Source of the DNA: Pseudomonadota bacterium
Lineage (GTDB): Bacteria; Desulfobacterota; Desulfovibrionia; Desulfovibrionales; Desulfovibrionaceae
Direction: 5' to 3'
DNA: 64,000 nucleotides
Assembly: GCA_023419375.1 (NCBI GenBank)
Contig: JAEZYD010000056.1
Span: 62,001-126,000 of the forward strand
Shown: one piece after another, positions 34,100 to 42,101 of the stretch
Layout of the letters: every line of letters begins with the position of its first letter
Position numbering within the stretch: position 1 is the stretch's first letter
Program-made: the position numbers and the translations under genes
The notes under the pieces: model-generated
The model's input: only the letters and a program-made list of their open reading frames with translations
Told to the model about the DNA's origin: nothing
Database searches by the model: none

Positions 34100-34696
34100 A
34101 TGATTATTGCTTGTCTGGGCGACAGCCTCACTTACGGCTACGGCATTCCGCGCCCCAAGGTATGGACAACCCTGCTGGCGCGGCGCACGGGCATTGACGT
34201 GCGCAACTGCGGCATCAACGGCGATACAACGGGCGGCATGCTGGCCCGCTTTCACCCTCATGTGGTGCAGGCGGACGCTGACGCGGTTCTGATCATGGGC
34301 GGGTTCAACGATCTTGCGTTGGGAACAGGGCTTGGAACAGTCAAGGCCAATATTTTTGCCCTGGTGCAGCACAGCTTCAGCGCACGGGTGCGCCCGGTGC
34401 TGGGGGTGCCCATTCCTGTGCATGCTCCCATTACATTTCCCCTGCTGGGCAGCGTTGACCTGCCGCGCGCCTGTGCGGACTACGCAGCCCTGCACCAGTG
34501 GATGCGCGTGCTCGCCGAGGATTTCTCTCTGCAATGCGTGGATTTTTCGCAGGCTTTTGCTGGCTTGCCCGGTCAGGCTGGCCCAACGGATGGCACCGCC
34601 CCTGACAGGCTCTCCGCACTCTATACAGACGGCCTGCACCCAAGCGAAGCGGGCCACGAGCTGATGGCGCAGCAGGCGGCCCGCATACTTGGCTGA
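34100..34696 (+). CDS. SGNH/GDSL-family esterase
   Basis: 198 residues. The four SGNH blocks are present: GDSLTYGYG (nucleophile Ser), CGINGDTTGG, MGGFNDL and DGLHPSEAGH (Asp-x-x-His). No signal peptide is seen, so it is likely cytoplasmic, as in TesA-like thioesterases without export. It is the last gene of the aco-lipoate run and abuts the convergent merR gene with no gap. Hydrolysis of an acyl ester or thioester, possibly octanoyl or lipoyl, is a guess from position. The start follows AAGGGA at a long distance. Confidence 0.8.
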   Translation: MIIACLGDSLTYGYGIPRPKVWTTLLARRTGIDVRNCGINGDTTGGMLARFHPHVVQADADAVLIMGGFNDLALGTGLGTVKANIFALVQHSFSARVRPVLGVPIPVHAPITFPLLGSVDLPRACADYAALHQWMRVLAEDFSLQCVDFSQAFAGLPGQAGPTDGTAPDRLSALYTDGLHPSEAGHELMAQQAARILG

Positions 34697-35581
34697 TTAC
34701 AGATCGTCGACAGAATCGAAATGGAATTTGGGGGTGTGCACGACACTCCCGCGGCGGCTTACCTTGACCAGTACTTCTGTAACAAAGAGCGAATCGTTGT
34801 TGGTGGTCCAGAAGTCGGTAATGTAGCGCTCGTGCGAGCCATTGTCGCAAACATAGTTGTTTGAGGCGCACCAGCGCTGCAATTTGCGGTAGGTGCTGCC
34901 GATGGTTTCGTGCGAACCTATATGGTAGCAGCTTGCCGCCAAGTACCCGCCATAATCCGCCATTTTATCTTCCCCGCAGGGAAAAACAGTTTTCTGCATC
35001 AGTCTGACGGGCTGCTCCTCGTTTTGCACCCTGTTTTCTATGGAAGAAAAATTGATGATGACCGGCCCGGTGATATTATTGCCCACTTCTTCAACATAGT
35101 TGGTAAAATCCATGTTGATGATGGCAGACTTGATATCAGAAACAAAGGTCTGTTCCATAAAAAGCATGCGTTCCGGTGGAATATACTTCACCGACACACT
35201 CTGCTGGCAGTTTTCCAGCACAATTTCCGCTTCGTGCAGCAGTTCAAGCCAGTCGCGCACAGATGTAAGCCGCAGAAACAACAGCTTTTCATCCTGCTGC
35301 AACAATTCAATCTTGCTCATGAATATTTTTCGCAGCGCGGAAAGCGAGGTATTGCTGCCCACTTCAAAAGCGGCGCGGATCTCGCTGAGGTTGAACCCCA
35401 TCTGCTTGTAGTATTTCAGCGGCGGGATGGCGAGCAGTTCATCCTGCGTATAGTAGCGGTAGTTGTTGCCCCCATGCCTTTTGGAAGAAATAAGGCCGAG
35501 GTCGTCATAAAAGCGCAGAGCCTTTTTGGAGATCTTGGAGATCTCGCTCATCTGGCTGATGGTGTACCCTTGTTTTGTCAT
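34697..35581 (-). CDS. MerR-family transcriptional regulator
   Basis: 294 residues. The N-terminal MerR winged helix reads YTISQMSEISKISKKALRFYDDLGLI, followed by NNYRYYTQDELL and a coiled-coil dimer helix (about 75-120). The C-terminal 160 residues resemble a GyrI-like effector pocket (small hydrophobic ligands) more than a metal site. The start at 35581 gives MTKQGYTIS; the longer frame extends into non-coding sequence. It is the third gene of a minus-strand set with the transporter and the small protein. A MerR-type operator lies upstream of the divergent transporter/alcohol dehydrogenase pair and may be its target. Confidence 0.85.
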   Translation of the reverse strand: MTKQGYTISQMSEISKISKKALRFYDDLGLISSKRHGGNNYRYYTQDELLAIPPLKYYKQMGFNLSEIRAAFEVGSNTSLSALRKIFMSKIELLQQDEKLLFLRLTSVRDWLELLHEAEIVLENCQQSVSVKYIPPERMLFMEQTFVSDIKSAIINMDFTNYVEEVGNNITGPVIINFSSIENRVQNEEQPVRLMQKTVFPCGEDKMADYGGYLAASCYHIGSHETIGSTYRKLQRWCASNNYVCDNGSHERYITDFWTTNNDSLFVTEVLVKVSRRGSVVHTPKFHFDSVDDL

Positions 35582-35708
35582 GGCGTTGCCCGAATTTTTG
35601 AAAGGTGGGCAAAAAGGGATGATTATGCGCCTGCCCGAACCTCGCAATATCCTATCGAGCATTGCGCCACCAGCCAGACACAAAAACGAGGCCGGGCACA
35701 TCCCTTGT

Positions 35709-35736
35709 GCCGGGGAGAGGCGCACCCCTCCCCGGC
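35709..35736 (-). other. Strong hairpin between the small protein gene and merR
   Basis: GCCGGGGAGAGG and CCCCTCCCCGGC form a 12-bp stem with one mismatch and a CGCA loop. There is no T run on either side. It may attenuate or stabilise the transcript that runs from the transporter into merR. Confidence 0.45.
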
Positions 35737-35745
35737 AGTGGATTC

Positions 35746-36015
35746 TTAGTTGGAAATGTAGCGGTTTATGGTCGCCGCGCCTTCGGCATGGGCACGGAAG
35801 AACATGCGCACCTGGCCTTCATCATCCAGATCATAGCGCGATTCTTCCAGCAGACCGTTGGCTTCTGCGGTCAGGAGGGCGTTGAGCACGTCAGCCTTGT
35901 TGAAAGCCCGAAACGAACTGTACCCGTCTTTAAGCGCGCACAGCACATCTTCTGTGCAGGCCTCGTTAACCGTTGTCATGTACTTGAGAATGGCGAAGTT
36001 AAGCGGCTTTTTCAT
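35746..36015 (-). CDS. Small hypothetical protein, possible winged helix
   Basis: 89 residues, not recognised. It starts 6 bases after the transporter stop with GAAGGGA as ribosome site, so the two are translationally linked. The sequence (SSFRAFNKADVLNALLTAEANGLLEES, then DDEGQVRMFFRA) has helix-helix-strand spacing like a short winged-helix or ArsR-type fold, with acidic composition. It could be a regulator or a partner of the transporter. Confidence 0.65.
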   Translation of the reverse strand: MKKPLNFAILKYMTTVNEACTEDVLCALKDGYSSFRAFNKADVLNALLTAEANGLLEESRYDLDDEGQVRMFFRAHAEGAATINRYISN

Positions 36016-36021
36016 GGTAAA

Positions 36022-37110
36022 TTATCCCTTCTTTCTGAAAAAATCCAGCGGATTGACGGCAATGATAAAGATGCCGACGATCATAACGACTGCGGCCAGC
36101 CAGGCAATGGGGGCAAGGGCGTAGCCGTCGATGCCGAACCACAGACCGAGCACCAGCCAGCAGAAGAAGGGGCCCCAGAAAGAGAACGCGCCGTTGCACG
36201 ACATGCCAAGCGCCGTGCCGCACATGGCGTTGCCCTTGTACCAGAGCATGAAGGCGAAATACGCGCCAAAACCAGCCACGATAAACCAGGGCATGGCGTC
36301 AACATCGGTAAAGACAGTGCGGATCATCCCAAAGGCCGAATCGCCGCCAATAAAGGCAAACAGAGGCACAAGAACCAGCAGGTTGGTCAGGGCCGAGGTG
36401 AGCTGGCGGATGGTGATGCCGATTTCAGGATCAATCATGGAAGTGGCGTAGCCGCCCACGCAGCCTTCAAGCCCCCAGCCAAAAGCGGCCAGAAAACCAA
36501 AGGCAATACCCACAAAGAGGTTCGGCGGCGCGTTGTCCGCAAGGCCTGTGCTGCCGATCATGGCGCTGGCCATAAAGCAAATGAAAATCCCCAGCATGGT
36601 GCGCGGGGTCAGAGGCTGCTTGAAGAGAATGCGGCTCAGAATGGAGCCGATTGCCGGGCAAAGCGCGCTGATGGGCACAATGATGGAACCGGCGCTCTGT
36701 AAGCCAAGCACGTAGCAAGTACTGGCAAGGGGGCCGCCGATAACCGCAGCGGCCATGAGGATGGCGCCGGGCTTGGAGGCCATGCTGCGAAAAACATCGC
36801 CAAACTTGCCCTTGCCAATGGCAATCAGCACAGCCCACACGGCGCTGCACGCGTCAGTTGTGGCCGCGCCAAGCGCGCCAAGCAAAAAGAGCTTGGAAAA
36901 TTCAGAAAGCGGGGAATCGCCGCCGTACCATACTCCCCACACGCCCAAGGTCATGGCGAGCGTCATGAACGCGGTGTATGTTCCGTATGCTACCCCAGAC
37001 ATGGTGGCAGTAACCATGCCACGTCTTCTGAAACTTGTGGCAAGCTGCTTTTTGGCTGCCTGCGCCGAGGTTTCCATACCTGTTGACCCAAATTGTGCTG
37101 TTTGCTCCAT
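36022..37110 (-). CDS. DMT/EamA-like 10-TM transporter
   Basis: 362 residues with about ten hydrophobic helices in two similar halves. Each half begins near a glycine-rich pair (SGVAYGTYTAFMTLAMTLGV; AFGFLAAFGWGLEGCVGGYA). GPLASTCYVLGLQSAGSIIVPISALCPAIGSIL is the hallmark loop of EamA-type exporters and sugar or metabolite transporters. The substrate is unknown. The gene heads a three-gene set with the small protein and merR. It is divergent from an alcohol dehydrogenase, so a small alcohol, aldehyde or its precursor may be handled here. Confidence 0.8.
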   Translation of the reverse strand: MEQTAQFGSTGMETSAQAAKKQLATSFRRRGMVTATMSGVAYGTYTAFMTLAMTLGVWGVWYGGDSPLSEFSKLFLLGALGAATTDACSAVWAVLIAIGKGKFGDVFRSMASKPGAILMAAAVIGGPLASTCYVLGLQSAGSIIVPISALCPAIGSILSRILFKQPLTPRTMLGIFICFMASAMIGSTGLADNAPPNLFVGIAFGFLAAFGWGLEGCVGGYATSMIDPEIGITIRQLTSALTNLLVLVPLFAFIGGDSAFGMIRTVFTDVDAMPWFIVAGFGAYFAFMLWYKGNAMCGTALGMSCNGAFSFWGPFFCWLVLGLWFGIDGYALAPIAWLAAVVMIVGIFIIAVNPLDFFRKKG

Positions 37111-37681
37111 GGCATTCTCCTTCCCTCGGGAATTGGTGTCGGCTGCGGGCTGACCCAGCCCTCAACGGGAGGCTCGGCCCACTTTGATTCACCGTAAGCA
37201 TTCTCCGCACTGGAAGATCAAGGCCTTTTACAAAAAAATGCCCCTTGATGGGCATCTTTTTACATAAATTTTGTCCCGGATGTCGATAATTAAAAATAGT
37301 AATTATATTCATTAGATGTAATTACTACAACTATAATCATCTTAATAGTCTGTTTTAATTTGAAATTCATAATCAAACCAGCTGGTTCATTTTTTCACAC
37401 AAAATAGCATTGGATAGTAAAAAAGTTTGCAAAAACCCTTGACCTTCCCCCTAGGGGTAAAGGTTGACTTAGCATCATGCCCGTACTGCCCTTTTGCAAA
37501 AAGGCCGTGCACTATCGGGTTATCACTGAGCTAACAGACTGGTATCTGTAGTAAAAACATCCACGCCCAAAAGGCGTGAAAATGGCTGCCCAAGCGCACG
37601 CAAGCGTGAACCGCTGACGATAAAAGAATACGCCGACGCCAAGATATCCTTTCTTTCTTTGCGCCGCCTGTGGAGGACGAC
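37111..37681. other. Divergent control region, transporter and iron alcohol dehydrogenase
   Basis: 570 bases without a gene. From 37240 to 37430 it is strongly AT-rich. It contains the MerR-like operator (37439-37471) and, near 37545-37650, GC-rich leader sequence before the dehydrogenase start. No ORF is supported. Confidence 0.5.
37439..37471 (+). promoter_or_regulatory. MerR-type promoter/operator candidate
   Basis: TTGACC (37439-37444) as -35 runs into a 23-base dyad. Its arms ACCTT and AAGGT (37442-37446, 37460-37464) flank CCCCTAGGGG (37448-37457). A dyad sitting inside a long spacer after TTGACC is the classic layout for MerR activators. The -10 (TTGACT or GACTTA, 37464-37471) is weak, as such promoters often are. 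It points toward the alcohol dehydrogenase. Confidence 0.55.
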
Positions 37682-38788
37682 GTGACCCAGTTTTACGGAA
37701 AAACAAAGATCTGCTACGGCCCTTACGCGCTGGAAACCCTTGAAACATTTCCAGCCAGCCATGCCTTTGTGGTGACAGACCCCTTTATGGTCAAAAGCGG
37801 ATTTGCCGATCAGGCCGTGAGCCATCTGAAACGCAAGGGCATTGGACACACGCTCTTTTCCGGCGTGGAACCTGACCCGTCCCTTCAGGCCGTGGTTGAA
37901 GCCACGCGCCTTTTTTTGAGCAGCCAGGCAGACATGATTATCGCCATTGGCGGCGGCTCGGCCATTGACATGGCAAAGGCCATCTCCTACTTCGGGCACA
38001 AGGCAGACAGCAACAGAAAAACAACGCTTGTCGCCATCCCCACCACCAGCGGCACCGGTTCGGAAGTGACCTCCATTGCGGTTATCACCGATAAGGTCAA
38101 TTCGGTGAAGATCCCGCTGAATGACGAAATGCTCATTCCTGACGCCGCCATTCTTGATGCCCGCTTTACACGCACCGTGCCCCCGCACGTGACCGCCGCA
38201 ACCGGTATGGACGTGCTGACCCATGCGGTGGAAGCCTATACCTCGCGTTACAGCAACGTGTTTACCGCCATCTACGCGGAGCAGGCCATCCGCAATGTTT
38301 TTACCTACCTCAAGCGCGCCTATGACCATGGCGACGACATGACCGCGCGCGACAACATGCTCATTGGCTCCTGCATGGCTGGGCTGGCATTTACCAACAG
38401 CGGCCTTGGCGTTACCCACAGCATGGCCCACAGCCTTGGCGGCCTGTTCCACATTCCGCACGGCCTTGCCAACGCGGTGCTGCTGCCATTTGTCATAGGC
38501 TTCAACAGCTTTGACGCTGGCGTCAAATATACCGAAATTGCGGCCTTTATCGGCCTTGAAAGCACCACGGTGGAAGAAGGCACGCGCAATCTGATAAACG
38601 CCGTGCGCGACCTCAACACGTCCATGAAGATTCCTTCAAGGGTGCGCGAGCTTAAAGTGGACGAACAGGTTTACCGTCAAAGCCTGGATTCCATGGCCGC
38701 CAACGCGCTGGAAGACATCTGCACCAGCAGCAACCCGCGCATGCCCTCGCACGACGACATCGTCACCCTGCTCGAACAGGCCTGGTAG
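37682..38788 (+). CDS. Iron-containing alcohol dehydrogenase
   Basis: A group III dehydrogenase of 368 residues (GTG start behind GGAGG). The NAD site is IIAIGGGSAIDMAKAI, then IPTTSGTGSEVTSIAVI. The iron ligands are an Asp (PDAAILDARF region) and His residues in HSMAHSLGGLFHIPHGLANA. It interconverts a short-chain alcohol and aldehyde with NAD. The substrate is unknown; PduQ- and EutG-like 1-propanol or ethanol dehydrogenases are similar. Acetaldehyde released by acetoin cleavage is a tempting substrate. A bidirectional terminator follows. Confidence 0.88.
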   Translation: MTQFYGKTKICYGPYALETLETFPASHAFVVTDPFMVKSGFADQAVSHLKRKGIGHTLFSGVEPDPSLQAVVEATRLFLSSQADMIIAIGGGSAIDMAKAISYFGHKADSNRKTTLVAIPTTSGTGSEVTSIAVITDKVNSVKIPLNDEMLIPDAAILDARFTRTVPPHVTAATGMDVLTHAVEAYTSRYSNVFTAIYAEQAIRNVFTYLKRAYDHGDDMTARDNMLIGSCMAGLAFTNSGLGVTHSMAHSLGGLFHIPHGLANAVLLPFVIGFNSFDAGVKYTEIAAFIGLESTTVEEGTRNLINAVRDLNTSMKIPSRVRELKVDEQVYRQSLDSMAANALEDICTSSNPRMPSHDDIVTLLEQAW

Positions 38789-38846
38789 ACAGGTTTGGTA
38801 GCACAGACCTCGTAACAGGTCGGCTGGATTTTCTGCAAACGCCCAC

Positions 38847-38883
38847 AAAAAAAGGAGCTGCCCAAAAGGCGACTCCTTTTTTT
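38847..38883 (+). terminator. Bidirectional intrinsic terminator
   Basis: AAAAAAAGGAG pairs with CTCCTTTTTTT, with a short inner GCC/GGC helix and AAAA loop. It lies between the convergent alcohol dehydrogenase and the polysaccharide cluster and reads as a terminator on both strands. Confidence 0.85.
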
Positions 38884-38921
38884 GCATCGTGCGCGTGATG
38901 GCGGCGATAGCCTGTTTGCCG

Positions 38922-41027
38922 TCAATACAGGCCGATATTGGGCCTCTGCCCTGCCTGCAAAGGCCTGCCCGCATAGTCCGTATTGAATTCTGTCGGCACG
39001 CCAGCGCCAATCAGGGGTGAATCCTGCCCCGGCCTGAACGATGTTTCGCCGCCCACAGGGCCGGATTGCGAGGGGCAGCGGTATGTCCACGGCCCCGTTG
39101 ATTCGCACTGCTCCTTAACGGTGGCGGCTATTTCCGCAAGCCCGGCTGTTTTGACCGAGCGGTTTTCGTCCAGCACTTCAAAGAGGTCTATCCACTGATT
39201 GGCCGTCCATTCGTTGGCTCCGTGGCTGTACAGCCCCATGATTGAACCGTGATACTTCAGATAATCCAGATACATGCGCAGCATTTCCTTGAGATTGGGC
39301 GTTGGCGATGAAGGCACAACATCTTTGAGGGAAATGCTCTGGATGGCGGAAAGGTCAACTATATCTTCAGCCGAGGGGAAATTGAGCACCATGTGGCTGC
39401 GTGAAATAATAAATCCTGTAGCCTGCATGGCCTGCCGGATGTTTGCATTGCTCTCGCTATAAGGGCAAACAAAGGCTATGCAGGATTTTTGCGCGGCATG
39501 ATACTCCCGCAGGCCCTGCTCAATCTTGCGGCGCGATTCCGACAGCATATAGTGCATATAGGCCTTGGTATCCATGACCAGTTCCGCATTATGCTGGGCG
39601 AAAAAAATATCCTGCTCCTGCACCGGGGCCAGCAGATAGGCGGGAATTTTCTCGTGGCTCAGGCTTACGAGCTCAGCGCGCAGACCTTTCTCCTGCAACT
39701 GACGCACCAGCGCCCCCATAGAGAGATAGGGCTGCTGCACAAGATCAATTACGCACAGCTCCTTGCCGCCCACAACCACTCGCAGTTGCTCGGCCTGATC
39801 TATGGACAGGGAGGCAGACGTGCCCGCCGGATCAAACCAGCCCACGCGCATTACCTCTGCTGAAGTAATGCTGGAGTGCACCGCCCCGTGCGAAGCCACC
39901 TCAAACCCGGCATTCACTTCCGGGATGATCATCTTCCAGTATTGCGGCGAGAGCGCGTCCGTATTCAGCGCAAGGGTGATTTTGAGCCCCAGCTTTGCCG
40001 CAGCTGGCGTGAGAGAACGCCATACCGGGGCATTAACGGTGTCGTCCACGCAGAGGTTCAGCAGGGCATTTCGCCCGCCTTCAAACCGGGGCGAAGCCAT
40101 AATGCTGTCGACAGCGGTTATTTCCGGCTGCTTTTCCAGCGGCCTTGCCTGCCAGATCATGAACGTGCCAGGCGCTGGCGCGTACAGGCAGTTGTTTATA
40201 CGCACCTTGGGGGCTGAAGCTGACTGTAGAAACAGGCTTGGCTCGGCGTTGAGAAAAAACACGCTGTTGGTGGCAGAAACCTGCGCCCCTACCCCGCTTT
40301 GACGCATGGTTATGAACCGGCAGGCGGCAAAAAGGCAGTTTACAAAGCGCACATCCTGCTCGCCCCGCAGCAGCACGGCACCGCCGGGGGCATCGCGGAA
40401 CAGGCAGTACGCCATGGTCACCCTGCTTGAACGCCCCGTCTGCCCATTAAGAGCCATCTGGGCCGCAGGCCCTGCACCGCCTGTAAAGGTGCAGCCCTGA
40501 AACACAGGATTGCCCCCGTACACTTCAATGCCCGGCACAGGGCTTTCCGATGTGAACCGGCAGTATTCAAACCGCCCGGTAAAAGCGCGCAGCGTCACTG
40601 CCCCGCTGCCCCTGAGACGGAAAGCTATGCCGCGCCATACGGTATCGGCGCTGTCAGTGAGCAGCTTTGTGGTCTTGCCCGCTGGCGAGTCTATGACTAC
40701 CCGAGGCTCCCCATCGCCAGGCGCGCTGCCCAAAATAGTAATTCCCGCTGTGGAAACCGCGATGGATTCCCGGTATTCTCCAGGCGCAACAATGATGACG
40801 TCGCCTTTGCGGGCTTTTTGCAACGCGGCGTTGATGCTGCCAAGCGGCCTGTCAGCACTGAGGCCATCGCCGCCGCTGAATCCCCCTCCCACATAAAGAC
40901 TCCGTGAGGGTTGGACCACAGCCGCAAAAATCGCGCTCGAACTGGCGCACAGCAGCAATATCGCCAGGCACGCAATGCTCCCAAAGGTTTGCAAACGCAC
41001 TTGCATATCACTGCTTTGCGCCGTCAT
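38922..41027 (-). CDS. Beta-helix protein with C-terminal NodB-type polysaccharide deacetylase
   Basis: 701 residues. A signal or anchor helix (about 14-36) precedes a right-handed parallel beta-helix (about 45-320; DGLSADRPLGSINAALQKA begins the DUF1565/pectate-lyase-like fold). From about 320 comes a NodB-like domain. LCVDDT supplies the Asp pair and SHGAVHSS the His pair that bind metal, so this copy looks catalytically intact. It would act in the periplasm on the nascent polymer. The start is the ATG at 41027, overlapping the region just after the GH18-like stop. Last gene of the exopolysaccharide operon. Confidence 0.8.
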   Translation of the reverse strand: MTAQSSDMQVRLQTFGSIACLAILLLCASSSAIFAAVVQPSRSLYVGGGFSGGDGLSADRPLGSINAALQKARKGDVIIVAPGEYRESIAVSTAGITILGSAPGDGEPRVVIDSPAGKTTKLLTDSADTVWRGIAFRLRGSGAVTLRAFTGRFEYCRFTSESPVPGIEVYGGNPVFQGCTFTGGAGPAAQMALNGQTGRSSRVTMAYCLFRDAPGGAVLLRGEQDVRFVNCLFAACRFITMRQSGVGAQVSATNSVFFLNAEPSLFLQSASAPKVRINNCLYAPAPGTFMIWQARPLEKQPEITAVDSIMASPRFEGGRNALLNLCVDDTVNAPVWRSLTPAAAKLGLKITLALNTDALSPQYWKMIIPEVNAGFEVASHGAVHSSITSAEVMRVGWFDPAGTSASLSIDQAEQLRVVVGGKELCVIDLVQQPYLSMGALVRQLQEKGLRAELVSLSHEKIPAYLLAPVQEQDIFFAQHNAELVMDTKAYMHYMLSESRRKIEQGLREYHAAQKSCIAFVCPYSESNANIRQAMQATGFIISRSHMVLNFPSAEDIVDLSAIQSISLKDVVPSSPTPNLKEMLRMYLDYLKYHGSIMGLYSHGANEWTANQWIDLFEVLDENRSVKTAGLAEIAATVKEQCESTGPWTYRCPSQSGPVGGETSFRPGQDSPLIGAGVPTEFNTDYAGRPLQAGQRPNIGLY

Positions 41028-41030
41028 CAC

Positions 41031-42068
41031 TTACTTTCCTGAAATTTTAGCCAGAGATTCTGGCGTATTGCCGCCAAGCCGCCACAGGCTCACATCTCCA
41101 AAACCAAGGCTGCGCCCCAATTCTGCCCAGCTGGCAAGGGTTTCACCATCGGCATACCAGATTTCGCAACTGCCGCCAGTGGTCCCTCCCTTGGCAAGCA
41201 GGGGGCTGCCGGGCGAGTTGTCCGCAGCCTTAAAGTACAGGGCATGGCTGGCTGGGTCGCGAATGGGCTGTACGCCCGCACCCTGCGCCCATGCGGCGGC
41301 CTTGCGTTCGGTAAGATCCACAACGCCCCGGGCAGTCCAGGCGTAACCGCCAGCAGAAAGCGCCAACCCCGGCTTTACAGGCCAGTGGGCGCACCACTGG
41401 GCCAACTTGCGCAAAAAGGCGTCGTCAGCCTTGGCCCCAGGCCCGTTGTGATTGCCGTGCAGGTTGTAGGCCATGACCACATACTGCGGGCCAGCAGGCA
41501 GGGAACCCTGAAGGTACTTTTGCTTGGGTTCCAGCACCACGCGAAGTTTCTTGCCTTGCGCCGCCAGCGTTACGGAAAGCTCCTGCGCGAATTGCAGCAG
41601 GCGTGGCCAGTCATCAATGTTCACCCGCTCATAATCAATCTCAAGTCCAGTAAAGGGATAGACCGAAAGCAGGGCCAGCAGATCTTTGCGGTGCGCAGCA
41701 CGGCTGGCCTCCGTAGCCATGAGCCTGCTCACAATACCGGGGTCCTTCTGTATGGATTTGCCAGGTGCTTCCACCAGAAGGTCATTGACGACAGAAAGGT
41801 ATACGCCCGGCCCCTTGTTGGGGCTTTGAGCCAGCGAGGCTGCAAGGCCGCCGCGCAGTGCTTTTTGCATGTCTTCGGTGAGGTATGGTCTGTCCTGCCT
41901 GTCAAAATACGCGGCAAACATAAAAATATTTTTAAAATTGCCCTGGCGCAACTCCGCCAGACCGTTGGGCATATCCCACTCCGCCACCCAGGCATCGGCC
42001 GCTACAGCGGGCACCGAGCAGCATAGCACCAGCAAACCAGCACTAATAGCAGAACGCAGACTCATCAT
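41031..42068 (-). CDS. GH18-like secreted glycoside hydrolase
   Basis: 345 residues with a signal peptide (MMSLRSAISAGLLVLCCSVP, cleavage near AVA-AD). The barrel strand FTGLEIDYERVNIDDW carries the catalytic Glu of the DxxDxDxE motif, although the first Asp residues are absent. VVMAYNLHG is the family's QYVMxYD-like strand. It would cut or trim a beta-linked amino-sugar polymer. The start at 42068 has GGGAGG upstream; the frame opens earlier at 42086. It lies between the porin and the beta-helix deacetylase. Confidence 0.75.
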   Translation of the reverse strand: MMSLRSAISAGLLVLCCSVPAVAADAWVAEWDMPNGLAELRQGNFKNIFMFAAYFDRQDRPYLTEDMQKALRGGLAASLAQSPNKGPGVYLSVVNDLLVEAPGKSIQKDPGIVSRLMATEASRAAHRKDLLALLSVYPFTGLEIDYERVNIDDWPRLLQFAQELSVTLAAQGKKLRVVLEPKQKYLQGSLPAGPQYVVMAYNLHGNHNGPGAKADDAFLRKLAQWCAHWPVKPGLALSAGGYAWTARGVVDLTERKAAAWAQGAGVQPIRDPASHALYFKAADNSPGSPLLAKGGTTGGSCEIWYADGETLASWAELGRSLGFGDVSLWRLGGNTPESLAKISGK

Positions 42069-42101
42069 GGCAACCTCCCGGTACATGGTGTGGAGTACAC
42101 G

